Source: Bacillota bacterium (lineage in GTDB: Bacteria > Bacillota_I > Bacilli_A > Izemoplasmatales > UBA1188). Taken from it: 64,000 nt of DNA. The position numbers and the translations under genes are program-made. The stretch is from NCBI GenBank assembly GCA_023410715.1, contig JAEYPN010000026.1, forward strand, positions 117,776 through 181,775, read 5' to 3'. The notes beneath the pieces are model-generated. The model saw nothing but the letters and a program-made list of their open reading frames with translations, was not told where the DNA came from and did not search any database. This document shows, in pieces, positions 1 to 9,052 of this stretch (positions are counted from its first letter, which is position 1; every line of letters starts with the position of its first letter).

Positions 1-840
1 ATTGACTTAATTACTGATCAATTCTGGCCAGAGATTTTAGCAGGTGTCGAAAAGAAACTAGCAGCAAATAATTATCGTTTAAAACTTGAAGTTTGGGATG
101 AAAGAACGACTAAAGAAGAAATCTTAGTACGTATTGCTCAAGATAACGCTGATGGAATCATAGTTATATCTGAACTTCCTAGTGGAACATTAAATAAACT
201 TAAAAACGTTAATATGCCGGTAATTGTAATTGATGGTAAGGAATACTATGATGGCACATTTGATAATATTAGAGCTAATAATTACCTAGGTGGATATTTA
301 GTTGCGGAATACTTAGTTAAAAAAGGTCACACAAAGCTTGCTTTCGTTGGTGATGTAAACCACTCAGTAAGTTTCTTGGATCGTTATCATGGGTTTAAGG
401 ATTACTTGATTAGAAAATGTAAAAACATTCAAGTTTTCCCATCTATTAAGCAAAGTACCTTTGATAAATCAGAAGATTATGATACATCTGATTCTGAAGT
501 TATGAAGATGCTTAAAAAAGAAGATAGACCAACAGCTCTATTTTGTGTAAACGATATTGTGGCAAAGTTTGTGTACGATGAGATGAAAAAAATTGGTTTA
601 AAAGTACCTGATGATATTTCAATTGTTGGGTTTGATAATATTTTAATGACCAATATCTATGATCCGAGCTTAACAAGCGTTAATGTCTTAAGAAAAGAGC
701 TTGGTGAACTTGCAGTAAGAATTCTATTAAATAGAATTCAAAAAACAGATAACGCTGTTCAATCAGTGTTACTATGTGTAAATTTAGATGAAAAGAAATC
801 AGTAAAAGACTTAAATAGAAAGAATGGAGAAAAGAAATGA
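1..840 (+). CDS. LacI/GalR-family transcriptional regulator, C-terminal part (5' cut by window edge)
   Basis: The reading frame is open from base 1, so the gene begins upstream and its DNA-binding helix-turn-helix lies outside the window. What is visible is the periplasmic-binding-protein-like effector domain: 'DGIIVIS' and 'MPVIVID' strands, 'NYLGGYLVAEYL', 'GHTKLAFVGD', 'RPTALFCVNDIVA', and the family hallmark 'DDISIVGFDNI' followed by 'PSLTSV'. This is the layout of LacI-type sugar sensors. The stop overlaps the next start (ATGA at 837), so it is translationally coupled to the GH130 gene and probably controls the mannan locus that follows. The inducer is unknown; a mannose-containing disaccharide is a guess from context. 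Confidence 0.9.
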   Translation: MDLITDQFWPEILAGVEKKLAANNYRLKLEVWDERTTKEEILVRIAQDNADGIIVISELPSGTLNKLKNVNMPVIVIDGKEYYDGTFDNIRANNYLGGYLVAEYLVKKGHTKLAFVGDVNHSVSFLDRYHGFKDYLIRKCKNIQVFPSIKQSTFDKSEDYDTSDSEVMKMLKKEDRPTALFCVNDIVAKFVYDEMKKIGLKVPDDISIVGFDNILMTNIYDPSLTSVNVLRKELGELAVRILLNRIQKTDNAVQSVLLCVNLDEKKSVKDLNRKNGEKK

Positions 841-1847
841 AATTAAAGAAGTTTGAGGGAAATCCAATATTAAAGCCAAATAATAATCAATGGGAAAATC
901 TTTGTGTTTTAAACCCAGCGGTAATCTATGCAGAGGAAAGAGAAGAATTTGTGATGTTATATCGTGCGGCAGGCGATACATATGAACATTACATTTATTT
1001 AGGATTAGCTACTTCAAAAGATGGATACAACTTTGAAAGATTTAGCGACAAACCAATTTTTGAACCTGATTATAATGGCGCAGACGGTGGATGTGTTGAA
1101 GATCCAAGGCTTGTAAAAATGGGCGATACATACTATTTAACTTATGCATCACGTCCATATGCTCCAGGTAGATACTGGTTACACGAACCAAAACCTTGGT
1201 TTAATCCTCCAAAAAACGCACCACAATACTTACGTCATAACGATACAATCACTTCACTTGCGTTTACAAAAGATTTTATTAATTATAAAAAATGTGGTCG
1301 AATGACTAATTCAAGAGTTGACGATCGTGATGTATTTATTTTCCCTGAAATGATTAATGGAAAGTATGTAAGATTCTCTCGCCCAATGACTTGGTGCGGT
1401 GAAGGATATCCATGTAAAAACCCATCAATATGGATTGCGTTCAGCGATGATTTACTAGAATGGGGAACCCCAGAATTATTCTATCAAGGAAAAACATGGT
1501 GGGAAGATAAAAAAGTTGGTGGAAGCTGCCCACCAATTAAAACAGAGGATGGTTGGTTCTTTATTTATCATGGTGTTTCAACAAAAGATAATTGCTACCG
1601 CGTTGGTGCCATGCTACTTGACTTAGAAGACCCAAGAATAATTAAAGGCATTACAAAAGATTTTATTATGGAACCAGAATTTGATTATGAATTATCAGGT
1701 CCATATAACGGATGCGTATTCCCTACGGGAAACGTTGTAAAAGATGGTATACTTTATGTTTACTATGGCGCAGCCGATAAATATGTATGTTTAGCTACTG
1801 CAAATTTTAATGAATTATTAGAAGAACTTAAAAAACAAGGTAAATAA
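837..1847 (+). CDS. GH130 family mannoside phosphorylase/hydrolase (first of three)
   Basis: The 336-residue protein has the five-bladed propeller pattern of glycoside hydrolase family 130: 'GNPILKP' at the start, 'NPAVIY...FVMLYRAAG', 'GCVEDPRLVKMGDTYYLTY' carrying the EDPR motif with the conserved catalytic-site Asp, 'GGSCPPIKTEDGWFFIYHGV' and 'YYGAADKYVCLA' near the end. There is no signal peptide, so it acts in the cytoplasm. GH130 enzymes phosphorolyse or hydrolyse beta-mannosides. This copy is more divergent than the other two, with an insertion around residues 105-125 (YAPGRYWLHEPKPWFNPP), so its linkage specificity cannot be set; beta-1,2-mannoside or N-glycan-type substrates are alternatives to beta-1,4. 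The start overlaps the regulator stop by 4 bases. Confidence 0.88.
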   Translation: MKLKKFEGNPILKPNNNQWENLCVLNPAVIYAEEREEFVMLYRAAGDTYEHYIYLGLATSKDGYNFERFSDKPIFEPDYNGADGGCVEDPRLVKMGDTYYLTYASRPYAPGRYWLHEPKPWFNPPKNAPQYLRHNDTITSLAFTKDFINYKKCGRMTNSRVDDRDVFIFPEMINGKYVRFSRPMTWCGEGYPCKNPSIWIAFSDDLLEWGTPELFYQGKTWWEDKKVGGSCPPIKTEDGWFFIYHGVSTKDNCYRVGAMLLDLEDPRIIKGITKDFIMEPEFDYELSGPYNGCVFPTGNVVKDGILYVYYGAADKYVCLATANFNELLEELKKQGK

Positions 1848-1848
1848 C

Positions 1849-4275
1849 ATGTTAAAGCAAATTAATGGTAAATGGGAGCTCTCATCTACCTTTTTGCCGC
1901 ATTCGGTAAAGGTATGTGTTCCTGGTACGGTATACAATGATTTATTAGTAAATAGCTTAATGCCTGATCCATTTTATCGAGATAACGAATATGAAGTATT
2001 AAAGATTATGGAGAATGATTTTACCTATACTGGCGAGTTTGAAATAGAAAAAGAAGAAATTAGTAAAAACAACTATTTAATCTTTACAGGTCTTGATACA
2101 ATTGCTCAAGTTACATTAAATGGTAAGGTTATTTTAAATAGCGAAAATATGCACAGGACTTACCGCGTTTTAGTAAATGATGTAATAAATGCCGGTATAA
2201 ATGAATTAATTATTAAGTTCTTTTCTCCGCTTAAATATATTAAAGAAGCACATGAAAATCGTAAATATAACTTTTATGAAGCGGCTGATGCTATGGCTGG
2301 TTATTCATCTTTAAGAAAAGCTCATTCAATGTTTGGATGGGACTGGGGGCCACACCTACCTGATGCTGGAATTTTTAGACCAATTTATTTCGAATCAAAT
2401 GAGCTTGGAAGTTTAAAAGCAGTTGATTTTACTCAAGAAATAAATGAAGATGTAAAATTAACAGTTGAGGGAAAAGTAGAGTTAAATTCTTTTGGCCAAA
2501 TTGAAATTAAAATTTTAAATCCTGAAAATGAGATTATTTTAATAAAAGTATTTGATGCAAAAAAAGAATATAAAGAAGAATTTATTATTAAAAACCCTCG
2601 CCTTTGGTATCCAACAGGTTATGGGGCACAACCACTATATAAAGTAGTTGTAAGACTTTTTAATGATCAAGAAGAAGATATTAAAGAATATAGAATTGGT
2701 TTAAGAAAAATGGAAATAAGACAAGAAAATGATGAGTATGGTAGATCATTTATGGTTGTAGTTAATAACATTCCAGTTTTCTTAAAGGGTTCAGATTATA
2801 TAATTGAAGACAATATTTTAGCCAGAACAAATAAAGATTTAACTTATAATTTATTAAAATCAGCAGTAATGGCTAATCACAATGCGATAAGAGTTTGGGG
2901 TGGCGCTTTATATCCAGAAGACTATTTTTTTGATATTTGCGATGAACTAGGAATTATTGTTTGGGAAGACTTAATGTTTGCTTGCACAGTATATGACATG
3001 GATAATAAGAAGTTTGTTGATGAAATAAGAAAAGAAATTATTGATAACTTAGAAAGATTTCGTCACCATGCATGCTTAGCCTTAATTTGTGGTAATAATG
3101 AAAACGAGACAGCAATTGTAAGCTGGAATGTAAATGATAAAAAAGCCTCAGAAAAAAGCTATATTTATCAATATGAAGATTTGATAAAAGGTATAGTTAA
3201 AGAATATGCAAAAAATACTTTCTACTGGCCATCATCACCTTCATCAGGTGGAATGTTCTATGATCCTAATAGTGATAATTATGGTGATATGCACTATTGG
3301 GGGGTATGGCATAACAATGAACCAATCGAATATTATCGGAATTATTATCCAAGAATAATGAGTGAATTTGGTATTCAATCATTTCCACAACTTAAAACTG
3401 TAAAAACATTTACAATTGAAGATGATAGAAATGTATTTTCATATGTAATGGAATGCCATCAAAAGAATAAAACAGCAAATGATAAAATTTTGAACTATAT
3501 GGGAAAAATGTTCAAATATCCAAAGGATTTTGAATCATTACTATATGTTTCACAGTTAATTCAAGCTGAAGGTATTAAAGTTGGCGTTGAACATATGAGA
3601 AGAAACTATCCACGTTGTATGGGAGCGTTATATTGGCAGTTAAACGATTGTTGGCCAGTTGCATCATGGAGTAGTATTGATTATTACCATCGGTGGAAAG
3701 CACTTCATTACAGCTCGAAAAAATTCTTTAGTCCCGTTTTAATTTCAATCTTAGATGAAAGTGATAAGGCAACTATAACTGTAACTAGTGAAAGATTAAC
3801 ACCTTTTACAGGATATGTGTCATATGAGCTTGTAAATTTTAATGGTAATATTTTAGCTTCTGGCGAAAAGAAAGTAGAAATAGATGCTTTATCAGTTAAA
3901 ACTGTCTTTGAAATTTCAATTGAGCTTTCAAAATACGATAAGATGAAGACAGTTTTATATACCTGTATAAAGGAAAATGATGAAATTTTATCTGAAAATT
4001 ATCAATCATTTGCCAAAGATAAGCATTTAGAATTAGAAAAACCAGTAATTACTTATGAAATAAAGAAAAATAAAGATGAATACGAAATAATATTGTCAAC
4101 TAATACTTATACAAAGTTTATGATGTTAGATTTTCAAAATTTTGATGTAATTTTTAGTGATAACTATTTTAATTTATTAAAGGGAACAACAAAAAAAGTA
4201 ACTTTTATAACTGATAAGACTCTAGAAGAAATTAAGGAAAATATCATTATTAAGTCATTAAGAGATACTTATTAG
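1849..4275 (+). CDS. GH2 family beta-mannosidase
   Basis: The 808-residue cytoplasmic enzyme would release mannose from the non-reducing end of short beta-mannosides. The N-terminal sugar-binding domain (about 1-180) includes 'WDWGPHLPDAGIFRPI' near residue 164, typical of beta-mannosidases rather than beta-galactosidases. The Ig-like domain is about 190-290 and the TIM barrel about 300-650. The acid/base Glu is in 'CGNNENE' near residue 415-420 and the nucleophile Glu in 'MSEFGIQSFP' near 505. 'ALYWQLNDCWPVASWSSIDY' near 600 is the typical barrel end. The length fits the family. It begins one base after the preceding stop and is followed within 11 bases by a lipoprotein gene with an AGGAGG site, so it is clearly part of the operon. 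Confidence 0.92.
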   Translation: MLKQINGKWELSSTFLPHSVKVCVPGTVYNDLLVNSLMPDPFYRDNEYEVLKIMENDFTYTGEFEIEKEEISKNNYLIFTGLDTIAQVTLNGKVILNSENMHRTYRVLVNDVINAGINELIIKFFSPLKYIKEAHENRKYNFYEAADAMAGYSSLRKAHSMFGWDWGPHLPDAGIFRPIYFESNELGSLKAVDFTQEINEDVKLTVEGKVELNSFGQIEIKILNPENEIILIKVFDAKKEYKEEFIIKNPRLWYPTGYGAQPLYKVVVRLFNDQEEDIKEYRIGLRKMEIRQENDEYGRSFMVVVNNIPVFLKGSDYIIEDNILARTNKDLTYNLLKSAVMANHNAIRVWGGALYPEDYFFDICDELGIIVWEDLMFACTVYDMDNKKFVDEIRKEIIDNLERFRHHACLALICGNNENETAIVSWNVNDKKASEKSYIYQYEDLIKGIVKEYAKNTFYWPSSPSSGGMFYDPNSDNYGDMHYWGVWHNNEPIEYYRNYYPRIMSEFGIQSFPQLKTVKTFTIEDDRNVFSYVMECHQKNKTANDKILNYMGKMFKYPKDFESLLYVSQLIQAEGIKVGVEHMRRNYPRCMGALYWQLNDCWPVASWSSIDYYHRWKALHYSSKKFFSPVLISILDESDKATITVTSERLTPFTGYVSYELVNFNGNILASGEKKVEIDALSVKTVFEISIELSKYDKMKTVLYTCIKENDEILSENYQSFAKDKHLELEKPVITYEIKKNKDEYEIILSTNTYTKFMMLDFQNFDVIFSDNYFNLLKGTTKKVTFITDKTLEEIKENIIIKSLRDTY

Positions 4276-4286
4276 GAGGAATCTAA

Positions 4287-6674
4287 ATGATAAAGAAAAT
4301 TGTAATTTTTATATTCTCAATCTTTGCGGTAATTTTATTTAGCGGTTGTACAAAAATTACAACTAGCAAGAAAACTATAAATTCTACAATTAGTAGTAAA
4401 CAAAAAGACCAAATTACCCCAAATACAAATGAAGTCAATATTTATGTTGGTGATTCATTTAAACTTACTTGGACCGCTAATTTTACAAAATTAGAAAGTG
4501 AAAGAGTTTCTTATGTATCAAGTGATGCCAACATTGCGTCTGTATCAGTTACAGGCTTAATTAAAGGAATTAAAGCTGGAGAGACGTTTATTACGATGAC
4601 TTTAAGGAATGCAAACGCAGTTATTAAGGTTAAAGTATCAGAGAATGTAAAGATTACAGCTCCAACCAAGACTAATTACTATCAAGGTGAAGAATTAAAT
4701 TTACTTGGTGGAAAGATTGAAATTTTTAATGGTAAAAATGAATTAGTCGAAGAAGTTTTATTATTAAAATCAATGATTTCAGGGTATGATCCTGAAGGCA
4801 TTGGTGAACAGATTTTAACAATTACTTATCATGATATAACTTACAAATATTCAATTATTGTAAATCAGTTTGATAGTAATGGGTTAAAATTTGCGGATGC
4901 TTATAACATAAATGAAGCTTATACAAATGAAAAAGTATCATTTAGACTTGAACCAAAAGATTTTGATCAAATGGTTGCAAAAGTCAAAAATGTATACGAC
5001 TATACAGAAATGAGTATTTATGCCACATTTAAGGCACCATCAGGCAAAACTAAAACAGTTAATGCTTATTGGAATCAAGACTATAGCGAGGTCAAAACGA
5101 AAACAGTTATCTCAACAAATGAGAAGCTTGAAGGATATACAAATCCAAATGCTGTAGGCTATGACTTTAAACTTACCTTAAATAAAGATGGTAATCCTTA
5201 TTATAGAATTAACTTTACACCTAATGAAGTTGGTGAATATGAATATACAGTGTATGTAACATACTGTGGTATTCTTGTTCAAGAATTTACGCGTTATTTT
5301 GATGTTTATAATAACGAAAAAGTAAAGGATTATTCAGGTGTGATTAGTGTAAGTGATAATAACTTTACGTTTGTTGATGAAAAAGGAAAAACCTATATGC
5401 CAGTCGGTGAAAATATGGCTTGGTATACTTCAAAACAAAGAAGATATTATGACTATGAAATGTGGTTAAATAACCTAGATAAAACAGATAGTAATTTTAT
5501 TCGTGTTTGGTTATCAGCTTGGGGATTTGCATTATTCTGGGATGATGTAGATAATTATGATAGTCGTCTAGATGAGGCTTATGAATTAGATCAAGTCTTT
5601 GATATGGCAAGCGAAATGGGCATTTATATTCAGTTAACTCTTCTTCATCATGGCATGTTTTCAGAAACAGTTAATCCAATGTGGGAAGGCAGTAGTAATA
5701 CATGGTATACATCACAATATGGTGCAAACCCTTATGCTTCAATCATTGATTCTCCGGGTGAATTCTTTACTGATGAAGTAGCTAAAGCAACATTTAAAAA
5801 TTACTTACAATATATCATTGCCCGTTATGGCTATAGTGAAAACTTATTAAGCTATGAAGTCTTTAATGAGGTTGACTGGGTTGAAAGCTATACAAGCAAA
5901 GTTGGAACAGCTTGGCATAATGAGATGGCAACATTTATTAAAGAAAATGATGCTTATAATCATATGGTTACCACATCTGTTAAGGGAGATAACTTCTCAT
6001 CAGACATTTACTCAGTATTTGCCTTAGATAATATTGATTATGTGAATGTTCATAATTATGGAACTTATAATTATTTAAATTATGTTCCAGGAAAAACACA
6101 GGAAGGCTTTAGAAAATTTAACAAACCAATATTTTATACTGAAGTTGGATATAGTGGGATGTCAGGCACTGAGCAAAATGAAAAAGATCCTCTAAATATT
6201 ACACTTCATCAGGAATTATGGGCTGGTATCATGTCAAGCGTTGGTGCGGGTATGAACTGGTGGTGGGAATCATGGGTTGAGCCATTTAATGCATACTATG
6301 GATTTAATGGTGCTGCTAAGTTTGCCCACATGTTAGATTTAGAGGGAACAAGTTTTAAACTTATTGGTACTTCAAACGATGTAGTAAATAATAATTCAAC
6401 AAAGATTAAGAATTTAGGTTATATTGTTGATAACCGTGTTTATGCTTATTTATATCAAACAGGATATAACGTAGGTAACCCTACACCACAAGCAATAAAT
6501 AATGTGACTTTAAGTATAAATAATTTTACAAATGGAAATTACCAAGTTGTAATCTATGATACAAATACACTTGAAATTAAATCATCAACCGTAGTTAGTG
6601 TTTTAAATAATGTTTTAGTAGTAAAGATTGGAAGTGTTATAAATGATATTGCCCTTATTGCAACCCCTTTATGA
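4287..6674 (+). CDS. Surface lipoprotein with Big2, DUF5060-like and GH-A TIM-barrel domains (putative endo-mannanase)
   Basis: This 795-residue protein begins with a lipoprotein signal (lipobox 'LFSGC') and a Thr/Ser/Lys linker. A bacterial Ig-like type 2 domain follows (about 45-115, 'SVTGLIKGIKAGETFITM'), then a second Ig-like domain (about 120-195). A DUF5060-like beta-domain (about 205-345) leads into a barrel (about 355-700). Two catalytic-type Glu are visible: in 'FNEVDW' near residue 527 and in 'YTEVGYSG' near 618, spaced as in clan GH-A retaining glycosidases. 'MNWWWESWVEPFNAYYGF' marks the last barrel strand. It is paralogous to 10070..11965 and 28909..30582. The mannan-cleaving role is inferred from the neighbours, because the family is not one I can name with a known activity. 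Its end overlaps the next gene by 32 bases. Confidence 0.82.
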   Translation: MIKKIVIFIFSIFAVILFSGCTKITTSKKTINSTISSKQKDQITPNTNEVNIYVGDSFKLTWTANFTKLESERVSYVSSDANIASVSVTGLIKGIKAGETFITMTLRNANAVIKVKVSENVKITAPTKTNYYQGEELNLLGGKIEIFNGKNELVEEVLLLKSMISGYDPEGIGEQILTITYHDITYKYSIIVNQFDSNGLKFADAYNINEAYTNEKVSFRLEPKDFDQMVAKVKNVYDYTEMSIYATFKAPSGKTKTVNAYWNQDYSEVKTKTVISTNEKLEGYTNPNAVGYDFKLTLNKDGNPYYRINFTPNEVGEYEYTVYVTYCGILVQEFTRYFDVYNNEKVKDYSGVISVSDNNFTFVDEKGKTYMPVGENMAWYTSKQRRYYDYEMWLNNLDKTDSNFIRVWLSAWGFALFWDDVDNYDSRLDEAYELDQVFDMASEMGIYIQLTLLHHGMFSETVNPMWEGSSNTWYTSQYGANPYASIIDSPGEFFTDEVAKATFKNYLQYIIARYGYSENLLSYEVFNEVDWVESYTSKVGTAWHNEMATFIKENDAYNHMVTTSVKGDNFSSDIYSVFALDNIDYVNVHNYGTYNYLNYVPGKTQEGFRKFNKPIFYTEVGYSGMSGTEQNEKDPLNITLHQELWAGIMSSVGAGMNWWWESWVEPFNAYYGFNGAAKFAHMLDLEGTSFKLIGTSNDVVNNNSTKIKNLGYIVDNRVYAYLYQTGYNVGNPTPQAINNVTLSINNFTNGNYQVVIYDTNTLEIKSSTVVSVLNNVLVVKIGSVINDIALIATPL

Positions 6675-7905
6675 TAAAGTAAAAAGTCATTTAGAGAAAA
6701 TTGTTATTCCCTTCTGGAGTAATATGGAAGACAAAGAAAATGGTGGCTTTTATGGTACATTTGATTTTAATTTAGAATTAAAAGAAAAATCTGATAAAAG
6801 CGCAGTACAGATGTCGAGATATTTATGGTCGTTTTCAAGACTATATAATTACTACCATGAAGAAAAATTTTTAAGTTTAGCGAAGCAAGCTTATGATTTT
6901 TTAATCAAGAATTTTAAAGATGAAATAAACGGGGGAATTTACTGGTTAACTGATTGCGAAGGAAAAGTTAAAAGTGATGTGAAGCATCTATATGCACATT
7001 CATTTTATCTATATGGCTTATCAGAATACTTTGCCGCAACAAAAAGCGAAGAAGTGTTAGATGAAGCTAAAGAGATTTTTAATTTGATTGAAGAAAAATT
7101 TTATCAAGTTGATAAAAAGGTTTATATTGAAGAAGCGACAATTAAATTTATTGAAAAAGAGAATGAATTAATTGGTTATGAGAAAGAGAATTCACCAAGG
7201 ACAATGAACTCATTACTTCACTTACTTGAAGCTTATACAAGATTTTTTAAAATTATGGATGAGGTTGAAAGAGCAGAAGAATTTGAAGGCTTCACCTGGG
7301 AAGATTATAAAAAACAATTAAGGTTTAAGGTGAGAGAAAGATTACAAGAATTAATTGATGTATTCTATAATCAAATATATGATGAAAAAAATATGTCATT
7401 TAATTTATTCTTTGATAATGATTTTAAGCCATTAACAAATCTTAAATCTTATGGTCATAACATTGAAGCAACTTGGTTAATCTTTGATGCTTGTGAAGCA
7501 ACCCAAAGATTAGGTATTAATATAGATCAAGCAATAAATGATGTCTTCTTTAATACTTTAAAAGAAGGATTAAGAGGCGATTCATTAATTAATGAAAAGG
7601 GAAATGATTTTATTGATACAGACCGTTTATGGTGGCCTCAAGCTGAAGCTGTAATTGGCTTATATTATTTCTATCAAAAAACAAATGAAGAAAAATACAC
7701 TAATAAAGCTTTAGAAGTATTTGAATTTATTGAAAAAAATATTGTTGATAAAAGAAGAAACAGCTGCTGGTTATGGGGCGTTAAAGAAGATTTAACCCCA
7801 GTAAAAAGAGGAATTGCAGAGATATGGAAAACACCTTACCATGTCGTTAGAATGTGCTTAGAAATTCTAGAAAGGATCGAAAATGATTCACGAGAGATAT
7901 TATAA
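6643..7905 (+). CDS. Cellobiose/mannobiose 2-epimerase (AGE superfamily)
   Basis: The 420-residue (alpha/alpha)6-barrel epimerase has family landmarks 'PFWSNMEDKENGGFYG' near residue 25, 'YAHSFYLYGLSEY', 'SPRTMNSLLHLLEAY', 'YGHNIEATWL', 'DRLWWPQAEAV' and 'WKTPYHVVRMCLEIL' at the C-terminus; the His in YAHSF, YGHNIE and TPYH match the catalytic His set of 2-epimerases. It would convert beta-1,4-mannobiose to mannosyl-glucose, the substrate of the adjacent GH130_1-like enzyme. ATG at 6643 is chosen because 'GGAAG' lies 8 bases upstream and the N-terminus then matches the family; this gives a 32-base overlap with the upstream gene. It has no signal peptide. Confidence 0.88.
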   Translation: MILPLLQPLYDKVKSHLEKIVIPFWSNMEDKENGGFYGTFDFNLELKEKSDKSAVQMSRYLWSFSRLYNYYHEEKFLSLAKQAYDFLIKNFKDEINGGIYWLTDCEGKVKSDVKHLYAHSFYLYGLSEYFAATKSEEVLDEAKEIFNLIEEKFYQVDKKVYIEEATIKFIEKENELIGYEKENSPRTMNSLLHLLEAYTRFFKIMDEVERAEEFEGFTWEDYKKQLRFKVRERLQELIDVFYNQIYDEKNMSFNLFFDNDFKPLTNLKSYGHNIEATWLIFDACEATQRLGINIDQAINDVFFNTLKEGLRGDSLINEKGNDFIDTDRLWWPQAEAVIGLYYFYQKTNEEKYTNKALEVFEFIEKNIVDKRRNSCWLWGVKEDLTPVKRGIAEIWKTPYHVVRMCLEILERIENDSREIL

Positions 7906-9052
7906 ATTAAAAAAAGAACAAGAAAAATTGTTAAAGAGAAAAAATAAAGTAGCATCTATATCACTTGGCTTTATTGATAGATACAAAAATCCAATTTTAA
8001 CAAAGGATCATTTTCCAATTGAATTTAGATTTGATTTAAGTAAAAAAGATAATCCATATTTTCTTGAACGTCAAGGAGTAAATGCGACCTTTAATAGTGG
8101 GGCAATTTACTTTAAGGGCGAGTATTACTTAATGGTTAGAGTTGAAGGAATCGATAGAAAAAGTATTTTCATGGTTGCTAAATCAAAATCGCCTATAGAT
8201 AACTTCCGCTTTACAGATACATATGTAGATATTACTAATTATGCGAATGAAACAAATGTCTATGATATGCGTCTTACATACCATGAAGATGGTTATATTT
8301 ATGGAATGTTCTGTTCAGAATCTAAAGACCCAAAGGCACCACTTTCTGACACAAGTTCGGCTATTGCGAATACAGGAATTTTAAGAACTAAAGATATGAT
8401 TAATTTTGAAAGATTACCAAATTTAGTGTCAAAGGCTCAAGAAAGAAACGTTACTTTACATCCATACTTTGTTGATGGTAAATACCTACTTTATACTCGT
8501 CCACAAGATGATTTTATTAATCCTGGGCAAGGTGAAGGTATTGCAAGTGGATTTGTAAGTGATATGACTAATCCGATTTTAATTGATGAAAAAGTATTAG
8601 ACGAAAGAAAATATCATACTGTTTATGAAGTGAAAAATGGTTGTGGAGCATCACCTATTAAAACAGATGAAGGATTTATTCATATTGCCCATGGCGTTAG
8701 AAATACAGCTTGTGGTTTAAGATATGTTATCTATGCCTTTATGACTGACTTAAACAATCCAAGAAAGGTTATTTATAAACCTGCGGGATATTTACTTGCA
8801 CCTGAAGGTGAAGAACGAATTGGCGATGTGTCAAATGTTTTATTCACAAATGGATTAGTTGAAAATGGCGATTATGTTTACTTATATTATGCCTCAAGTG
8901 ACACAAGAATGCACGTTGCTAAAATGGAAAAAGCTAAGCTTATTGATTATTTAAAGAACTCACCAAAAGATGGATTTTGTGCTAAAGCTTCTTTAGATGA
9001 AAGATTTAAATTAATAAATAAAAACAAAGAATTATTAGGAGACCAAAAATGA
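7883..9052 (+). CDS. GH130 family, 4-O-beta-mannosyl-glucose phosphorylase-like
   Basis: The 389-residue protein has the long N-terminal helix typical of GH130 subfamily 1 ('YYKLKKEQEKLLKRKNK'), then 'FNSGAIYFKGEYYLMVRVEG', 'YDMRLTYHEDGYIYGMF' carrying the conserved catalytic-site Asp, 'ERNVTLHPYFVDGKYLLYTRP', 'GCGASPIKTDEGFIHIAHGV' and 'YYASSDTRMHVAKM'. Enzymes of this subfamily phosphorolyse mannosyl-beta-1,4-glucose to mannose-1-phosphate and glucose. Position directly after the 2-epimerase (22-base overlap) reproduces the known mannobiose epimerase/phosphorylase pathway. It overlaps the next GH130 gene by 4 bases. Subfamily assignment is by eye. Confidence 0.88.
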   Translation: MIHERYYKLKKEQEKLLKRKNKVASISLGFIDRYKNPILTKDHFPIEFRFDLSKKDNPYFLERQGVNATFNSGAIYFKGEYYLMVRVEGIDRKSIFMVAKSKSPIDNFRFTDTYVDITNYANETNVYDMRLTYHEDGYIYGMFCSESKDPKAPLSDTSSAIANTGILRTKDMINFERLPNLVSKAQERNVTLHPYFVDGKYLLYTRPQDDFINPGQGEGIASGFVSDMTNPILIDEKVLDERKYHTVYEVKNGCGASPIKTDEGFIHIAHGVRNTACGLRYVIYAFMTDLNNPRKVIYKPAGYLLAPEGEERIGDVSNVLFTNGLVENGDYVYLYYASSDTRMHVAKMEKAKLIDYLKNSPKDGFCAKASLDERFKLINKNKELLGDQK